The notes under the pieces: generated by a model
Told to the model about the DNA's origin: nothing
Databases searched by the model: none
The model's input: the letters and a program-made list of their open reading frames with translations, nothing else
Source: Traorella massiliensis
GTDB taxonomy: Bacteria; Bacillota_I; Bacilli_A; Erysipelotrichales; Erysipelotrichaceae
Assembly (NCBI RefSeq): GCF_900104665.1
Contig: NZ_LT629967.1
Span: 503,624 to 567,623, forward strand
DNA length: 64,000 nt
Direction: 5' to 3'
Shown: positions 59,839 to 64,000 of the stretch, in pieces
Layout: each line of letters starts with the position of its first letter
Numbering within the stretch: position 1 is the first letter of the stretch
Position numbers and translations under genes: made by a program

Positions 59839-62800
59839 TCATACCTCCATTTCTTTTGATTTTTCCCGCGCCGGGGGTTTCTTTTTCTGTTCCTCCTTGG
59901 CGGCGGCAAGCTGCGCCCGGATGGACGGTTTCTTTTGCTTCTGCGTCGTCTTTCGGGTCTGCTTGGGCTTTTTGGCCTCCGCCTTGGCTGCCTCGGCCAC
60001 ATCCAAAAGGGAAATCTGTTCCCCGGCTTTTGCCCTTGCTTCCAGTTCCTCCATAGACGGGGCATTGTTCATCATGCCATCGATCATGTTGTAGTTCTGC
60101 TCGGTGGACATTTCCGCCGTCTTGATATGGCTTTCCTGCTGGGCGGGGATGGCAAAGGCCCTTGTGCCGTTTGCCATAATAAGATACCTGCCGTCCTCCG
60201 ACTGGTGGTGGAATCCATACCCGGCGGCCTCCATCTGTTCCCGGCTCCTGTCGGTCAGATAGAAACGGCCCCTTGGCGTCTGGATTTGTTCGCCGGTCAT
60301 GCACTCGTCCGGCGTGAGCTGCTTTTCCGGCTGGGCGAAAAACTCCGGCACCTGCCGGTAGTCGGCCCCCTCGTCCACATAGTAGGCAGTCTGTTTCCCA
60401 TCCTGCCGGAACACCACAATATCCCCCGTAGAGAGGGAATGTCCCTTGTAATCGGAGGGATGTTCTATGTTGAAGCGGCGGTAAATCTCGTCCAGTGTGG
60501 TGTCCTTGTCCAGCGGCGCGGTGTAGACAAGCTGATAATTCTTCCTGTCCACCGAAAGCCCGTCCGCCTGCAAGTCCTCATAGGAACGATAGCGGAAGTC
60601 GCGCCCCTCTGGGCCGGGCGGCACTTGGTAGATGGAAAAGTTGGGCTGCGCTGGTGCTTCATAATCAGAGGCAACATATTCCTCCACCGTCAGCCCGGCA
60701 GCGGCGGCCTCCTGTTCCAGCTCTGCCTCGATCTGTTTTTTGTAGTCCTGCAAGTTCTGGTCGAAATCGGCAAGCTGCGGCGGCTCCGGCAAATGGTACT
60801 GGCCCTGATTGAGAAGCGGGCGGCACTCCTTTACATAGTCCAGAACCGCGTTGAAATAAGCGGTCTGTTCCGGCGTCAGGGTTTCCCCGGATCGCAGGGG
60901 ACGCCGGGCCTCCTGCTCCATAGCGGCCAGATTGCAATGCAGTTCCATATATGGGACGAACTCATGCAGCAGCATATCCCGCTGGGCCTTGTCCGCCTCC
61001 CATGCCTCCGGCCCCTCATGGTGCAGCACATGGTTTTTCCAGCTTTCATCCTGTGCATAGTATTCGTGGTAGCCCCGGATATGTTGGATCAGGGAACCGT
61101 CCCCGTCGCCAAAGTCCTGCCGTCCCTCGTAGCTGTCCGGCTGGCCCTGCATGGTAAAGTCAATGCGGAACTTGGTCTTGTCGTACCAATGGCCCGTATA
61201 GCCCGGCTGCTCCCGTTCATGGCGTCTGGCACTGTCCAGCTCCTTGAAAACGGCCTCGGCCTCATGCAGCGGCATTTGCTGTCCGTCTTTCAGATGGGGA
61301 CTTTCGCTCCAAAGGATCGTGACAACCGGCTCCGCTGCCGGATTCTGCGCGATCTGCCGCTGGGCGTTGGCAACGGCAATCTCACTTCCGATCTCGCTTT
61401 TCACAAAGGAATCCATCTGGCCCTTTTGCAGCTCATAGCCCTGTTCGCACAGGCGGTTGATAAGCCCGATTACTTTGTCGGTATCGCCCACGGCCTCGGC
61501 ATAGGCCACGATCAACTGCCGTTCCTCGCTGCCCAAACGCGGGGCGTTTTTCTCTGCCAGTTCAATCAGAGCGGCGGCTCGGTCAGCCGGGGACGCCTCC
61601 GGCATGAACGGCTTTCCATTCAACAGGCCGTCGATCCCATTCCACGCCTGCGGCTGGGGAATGGCGTTGGCCTGTTCGGTTGCTTCCAGAAAATCATCCA
61701 GCCCGTCGCCGGTCAGGGGTTCCATTGTCCCAGCCGGTCGCTCATGGATCGCAAGGATTTCTTTTCCGGCTTCCACAAGGGACAGGCCGGGATTGTCAAG
61801 CTGGCCTCCGTCCAGTTCTTTGTAGTCGGGGCCGTACAGCGTGTAATCATAGCCGGTTTCCGATGTCTGGATATACAGGTAATCGCCGCTTTCCAGACGG
61901 TAGGCGGCCTCCTGCGGGGCTTTGGCCTGTTCCAGCGTTCCATCCCCGGCAATGGTAAAGCCCTGCACCTGCGCCGCCTCCTTGGTTCCCTGCGACACTT
62001 CGCCGGTGGATTTCAAATCCGCGTCAATCAGGGTTTGCAGCATAGCTTTTACGCTGGCGGTCATTTCCTGCTGTTGCTCCGGGGGCAGCTTGGAAAATAC
62101 GCTGTCCGGGTCTGGCTGCTCGGCGGCCTGTTCCAGCGGCGCGGCCTGCGGCTGCTCCTGCTGGGCCTGCCGTTCTTTCTGAAGCTGGGCAAGGTGGCCG
62201 TCAATGGTGGTAATCAGTTCATGGGCGGTGGCCCGGATGGTTTCAAGGGAGGCTTTCAGCTCTTTCAAGTCCTTGCCGGAACTCCAACCGGCCACATAGC
62301 CAAAGGAATAGTCGGAGGTGTCCAGCCCGTAATGCTGGCATACGGCATAGGCCACGCTTTCAGCCTGCACTTCGCGGGTGCGGCTGTCGGGGCGGTCGGC
62401 CTGCTCAATGGCCGGGGCTTCCGGGTCGATGGCGTGGAGCTTGGAATGGGCGATCTCATGGATGGCTGTCTTTAGGGTCTGTAATTCGCTCATGCCCTCC
62501 TGAATGGCGATCCGCTTTTCCGTCAGGTGGTAATAGCCGTGGGAACCGCCCGGAATGTCCTCAAAACCAATGGGAACCGGGGAGGTCTGTTCCAGCGCCT
62601 TGAAAAATTCCCCGTAGCGTTCCACGCTGCCGGTCAGTTCTTCCACGCCGATAGAGGGCAGCGGTTCCCCCTCGGTCTGGCTCACATCAAAGACAGAAAC
62701 GATCTTAAAGGCCGGAACCTGTATTTCCTGTACTTCGGTAACAGGCTTTCCGTCTTTTCCCATCACCGGCCTGCCCTGTGCGTCCAGCTTTTGCACTTCC

Positions 62801-63777
62801 TTTTTCGCCTTGAACGGGGCCGGGGCCAGTATCTTGATGGCCTTTTCGCCTTTCTTTACATTGCGGTGAAAATCGTCCCGCCACTTGTTGTAGCCCGCCA
62901 CAAGCTGTCCGCCCTGCATGGCGATCAGGAGGGTGTTGTTGAAGCTGTAACTGTGGAACTTGGACATGGTGGTGAGATAGGCTTTGTAGCGTTCACTCTC
63001 GAAAAGCTCCTGTATGCCGGTTTCCAGCCGGTCGGTGATCTCTTTCATGCGCTCGGCGCTGTTCTGGCCGTTTAAGAGAATGGGGGTGACAGGCTGCGGG
63101 GCCTTTGTAGGCGCTGCCGCCTCCGGCTGTACCTTGCTTTCCTCCCGCAGAATTTCCGGCGCAGGATAGGCCATCACCCGGTATTGTTCCGGCACTGGCT
63201 GGCCCTCATGGACGCGCTGCCATTCGTCGCCGCTTTTTACCAGATAGCCATAATCGGTAAAAACACCATGCTCTGTGTTGGCAATATGCAGGCCAAAACG
63301 GGGCAGGAGAATCCCTGCTTTCCATTCCTCCGGCATATCCACCATGCCGGAACGGTTTAGATAGTAGTCGCCCAACTGTCCTGTGCTGGTGACATCCGGC
63401 AAATGCACATAAAAGTCCACATTTTCGGGATAGTCGATAATCTGGCCGATATTGTGAAAATCACTCTGCGGGCTTGTCAGGGCGGCGTTCAGCTCCGTAA
63501 GTTCGGCGGCGTCCAGCTTTTCCAATCTTGCAGCAAGGAAGTTTAATTCATCCATGCCTGCGGACAGCACCATATCACGGGGCAGCTTAATAGGTCGCTT
63601 CTGTGGGCTTCTATACCCATATAGAAAAAAGTCCTGTGGATTGTCGGTGCTGATTCCGATTTCCCGCAGGGCTGCTTGCAGTTTTTCGGTTGTGGTCGGC
63701 AGAGAAAACCATAGGCCCTCTTTGCCTTGCTCATAACGCTGTCGGTTATGAAGAAGTACGGAAAACACTTCGCTCAT
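59839..63777 (-). CDS. 1312-residue ArdC/zincin/YodL/DUF4316 protein
   Basis: The ATG at 63777 follows AAAGGAGCG. Regions in order: an ArdA-like start (LWFSLPTTTEKLQAALREIG), an ArdC single-strand DNA-binding domain (about 240-370: YKAYLTTMSKFHSYSFNNT, GYNKWRDDFHRNVKKGEKA), a zinc protease-like part with HEIAH (about 439) and ESVAYAV (about 469), several linker domains, a YodL domain (about 1050-1145: PPGPEGRDFRYRSYEDLQ) and a DUF4316 C-terminus ending in a basic Lys-rich tail. Such proteins protect the transferred strand from host restriction; the individual domain roles are inferred. Confidence 0.85.
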   Translation of the reverse strand: MSEVFSVLLHNRQRYEQGKEGLWFSLPTTTEKLQAALREIGISTDNPQDFFLYGYRSPQKRPIKLPRDMVLSAGMDELNFLAARLEKLDAAELTELNAALTSPQSDFHNIGQIIDYPENVDFYVHLPDVTSTGQLGDYYLNRSGMVDMPEEWKAGILLPRFGLHIANTEHGVFTDYGYLVKSGDEWQRVHEGQPVPEQYRVMAYPAPEILREESKVQPEAAAPTKAPQPVTPILLNGQNSAERMKEITDRLETGIQELFESERYKAYLTTMSKFHSYSFNNTLLIAMQGGQLVAGYNKWRDDFHRNVKKGEKAIKILAPAPFKAKKEVQKLDAQGRPVMGKDGKPVTEVQEIQVPAFKIVSVFDVSQTEGEPLPSIGVEELTGSVERYGEFFKALEQTSPVPIGFEDIPGGSHGYYHLTEKRIAIQEGMSELQTLKTAIHEIAHSKLHAIDPEAPAIEQADRPDSRTREVQAESVAYAVCQHYGLDTSDYSFGYVAGWSSGKDLKELKASLETIRATAHELITTIDGHLAQLQKERQAQQEQPQAAPLEQAAEQPDPDSVFSKLPPEQQQEMTASVKAMLQTLIDADLKSTGEVSQGTKEAAQVQGFTIAGDGTLEQAKAPQEAAYRLESGDYLYIQTSETGYDYTLYGPDYKELDGGQLDNPGLSLVEAGKEILAIHERPAGTMEPLTGDGLDDFLEATEQANAIPQPQAWNGIDGLLNGKPFMPEASPADRAAALIELAEKNAPRLGSEERQLIVAYAEAVGDTDKVIGLINRLCEQGYELQKGQMDSFVKSEIGSEIAVANAQRQIAQNPAAEPVVTILWSESPHLKDGQQMPLHEAEAVFKELDSARRHEREQPGYTGHWYDKTKFRIDFTMQGQPDSYEGRQDFGDGDGSLIQHIRGYHEYYAQDESWKNHVLHHEGPEAWEADKAQRDMLLHEFVPYMELHCNLAAMEQEARRPLRSGETLTPEQTAYFNAVLDYVKECRPLLNQGQYHLPEPPQLADFDQNLQDYKKQIEAELEQEAAAAGLTVEEYVASDYEAPAQPNFSIYQVPPGPEGRDFRYRSYEDLQADGLSVDRKNYQLVYTAPLDKDTTLDEIYRRFNIEHPSDYKGHSLSTGDIVVFRQDGKQTAYYVDEGADYRQVPEFFAQPEKQLTPDECMTGEQIQTPRGRFYLTDRSREQMEAAGYGFHHQSEDGRYLIMANGTRAFAIPAQQESHIKTAEMSTEQNYNMIDGMMNNAPSMEELEARAKAGEQISLLDVAEAAKAEAKKPKQTRKTTQKQKKPSIRAQLAAAKEEQKKKPPAREKSKEMEV

Positions 63778-63863
63778 TGAATCGCTCCTTTCACATAATA
63801 TAAGGGTTTGGGGCTTCCCCAAAGAGAAAATCCCCGGCCCGGCAGGTGCGCCGGGTCAGGAAT

Positions 63864-63901
63864 TTTGCCGGGAGTGTGGCTACACTCCCTATGCTTGCTG
63901 T
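63864..63901. repeat. 38-bp hairpin repeat, copy 2
   Basis: Inverted copy of 57387-57424, in the leader of the large ArdC-type gene; the second hairpin (TTGGGGAAGCCCCAA type) lies at about 63808-63824. Confidence 0.9.
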
Positions 63902-63903
63902 TT

Positions 63904-64000
63904 TTAGTTTTTGCCCCTCTGTTCCACGCGGTAGTTCACATACTTGCCGCCGGTATCGGCCAAAAGCACCGTCCCGTCATAGGTTTTGCCGATTTTCATG
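63904..64000 (-). CDS. probable DNA topoisomerase III, C-terminal end
   Basis: Only the last 31 codons are in the window. MKIGKTYDGTVLLADTGGKY and NYRVEQRGKN resemble the end of plasmid or element TopB proteins, where a Lys-Thr-Gly-Lys-Thr-Tyr-x-Ala strand is followed by DDTGGKYVNF. The gene order (topoisomerase before the large ArdC-type gene) fits clostridial elements. With so few residues the call is tentative. Confidence 0.5.
   Translation of the reverse strand, partial: MKIGKTYDGTVLLADTGGKYVNYRVEQRGKN

Larger units (their letters stand above)
49550..64000. mobile_element. integrative conjugative element, left part
   Basis: GC content rises sharply here and stays high to the window edge. 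It contains in order: a Tn916-type integrase and excisionase, an Orf8-like protein, a sigma factor, cargo, an XRE gene, MobC, relaxase and accessory transfer genes. The left junction is placed just after 49549, as the last AT-rich host-like bases end about 49550-49590, but the exact attachment site cannot be read without an empty site. Tn916-type integrases insert at loosely defined AT-rich places. Confidence 0.85.

Noticed and set aside
59935-62475. 846-codon plus-strand ORF
   Set aside because: It is antisense to the large ArdC-type gene in GC-rich DNA, has no ribosome site and its composition (Gly, Leu, His, Arg) is that of a shadow frame.
1-64000. CRISPR arrays, rRNA genes or a prophage
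   Set aside because: No regularly spaced repeat array, no rRNA sequence and no phage structural genes were seen.

Overview
The window looks like the chromosome of a low-GC, gut-type Firmicute; I infer an Erysipelotrichia relative. The reasons are AT-rich genes with strong Shine-Dalgarno sites, Firmicute-type neighbourhoods (rpmE-tdk-prfA-prmC, an FMN riboswitch before ribU, HPr, dut) and no sporulation genes. From about 49.55 kb to the right edge it carries a GC-rich integrated conjugative element whose right end lies outside the window.

Layout: 1-5.3 kb has the end of uvrB, an M28 peptidase, a HAD phosphatase, an AEC permease and a WYL regulator. At 5.4-6.0 kb a stand-alone structured RNA of about 580 nt (ROOL-like candidate) is closed by a perfect 23-bp helix. 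At 6-11 kb are an acetyltransferase, a Nudix hydrolase, a GldA-like dehydrogenase, a small XRE-regulated operon with somewhat higher GC, and a ZIP transporter. At 11.2-14.9 kb is a GntR-controlled ABC operon followed by a VanZ-like gene. At 14.9-17.3 kb are decayed ftsH-like and TetR genes around a GT8 glycosyltransferase. At 17.3-20.2 kb is the translation and nucleotide cluster. At 20.2-26 kb are a tRNA-Pro, the FMN riboswitch with ribU, PNPOx-fold proteins (one fused to a Ham1-like domain), an LUD protein, and HD and HAD proteins. At 26-32 kb are a MerR regulator with a frameshifted membrane gene, then a 33-codon leader ORF and a terminator in front of a heterodimeric ABC exporter, an arrangement like Bacillus bmrBCD. 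At 32-40 kb are LysR, murB, ptsH, dut, a PAP2-like protein, a divergent SDR/TetR pair and a MATE pump. At 40.2-49.3 kb is an alpha-glucan block (pgm, glgB, glgP) interrupted by an ISL3-type insertion sequence and a decayed RhuM-Fic gene.

The element has a Tn916-type recombination and regulation end (int, xis, an Orf8-like protein, a sigma factor). A lower-GC cargo operon follows (GntR, ABC ATPase, ABC permease, small peptide, Cys-rich KTR protein, VanZ). Then comes a mobilization module that is not Tn916-like (MobC, MobA/VirD2 relaxase, Cys-rich VLP protein, transfer-assisting protein, a 1312-residue protein with ArdC, zincin, YodL and DUF4316 regions, and a probable topoisomerase III tail).

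The points most worth a second look are the large RNA, the leader-peptide attenuator before the ABC exporter, a palindromic operator plus 30-codon ORF module present at two distant loci, a 38-bp hairpin module repeated inverted at two element promoters, and an IS that split the glgB terminator. All family assignments are from reading the translations; no database search was run.
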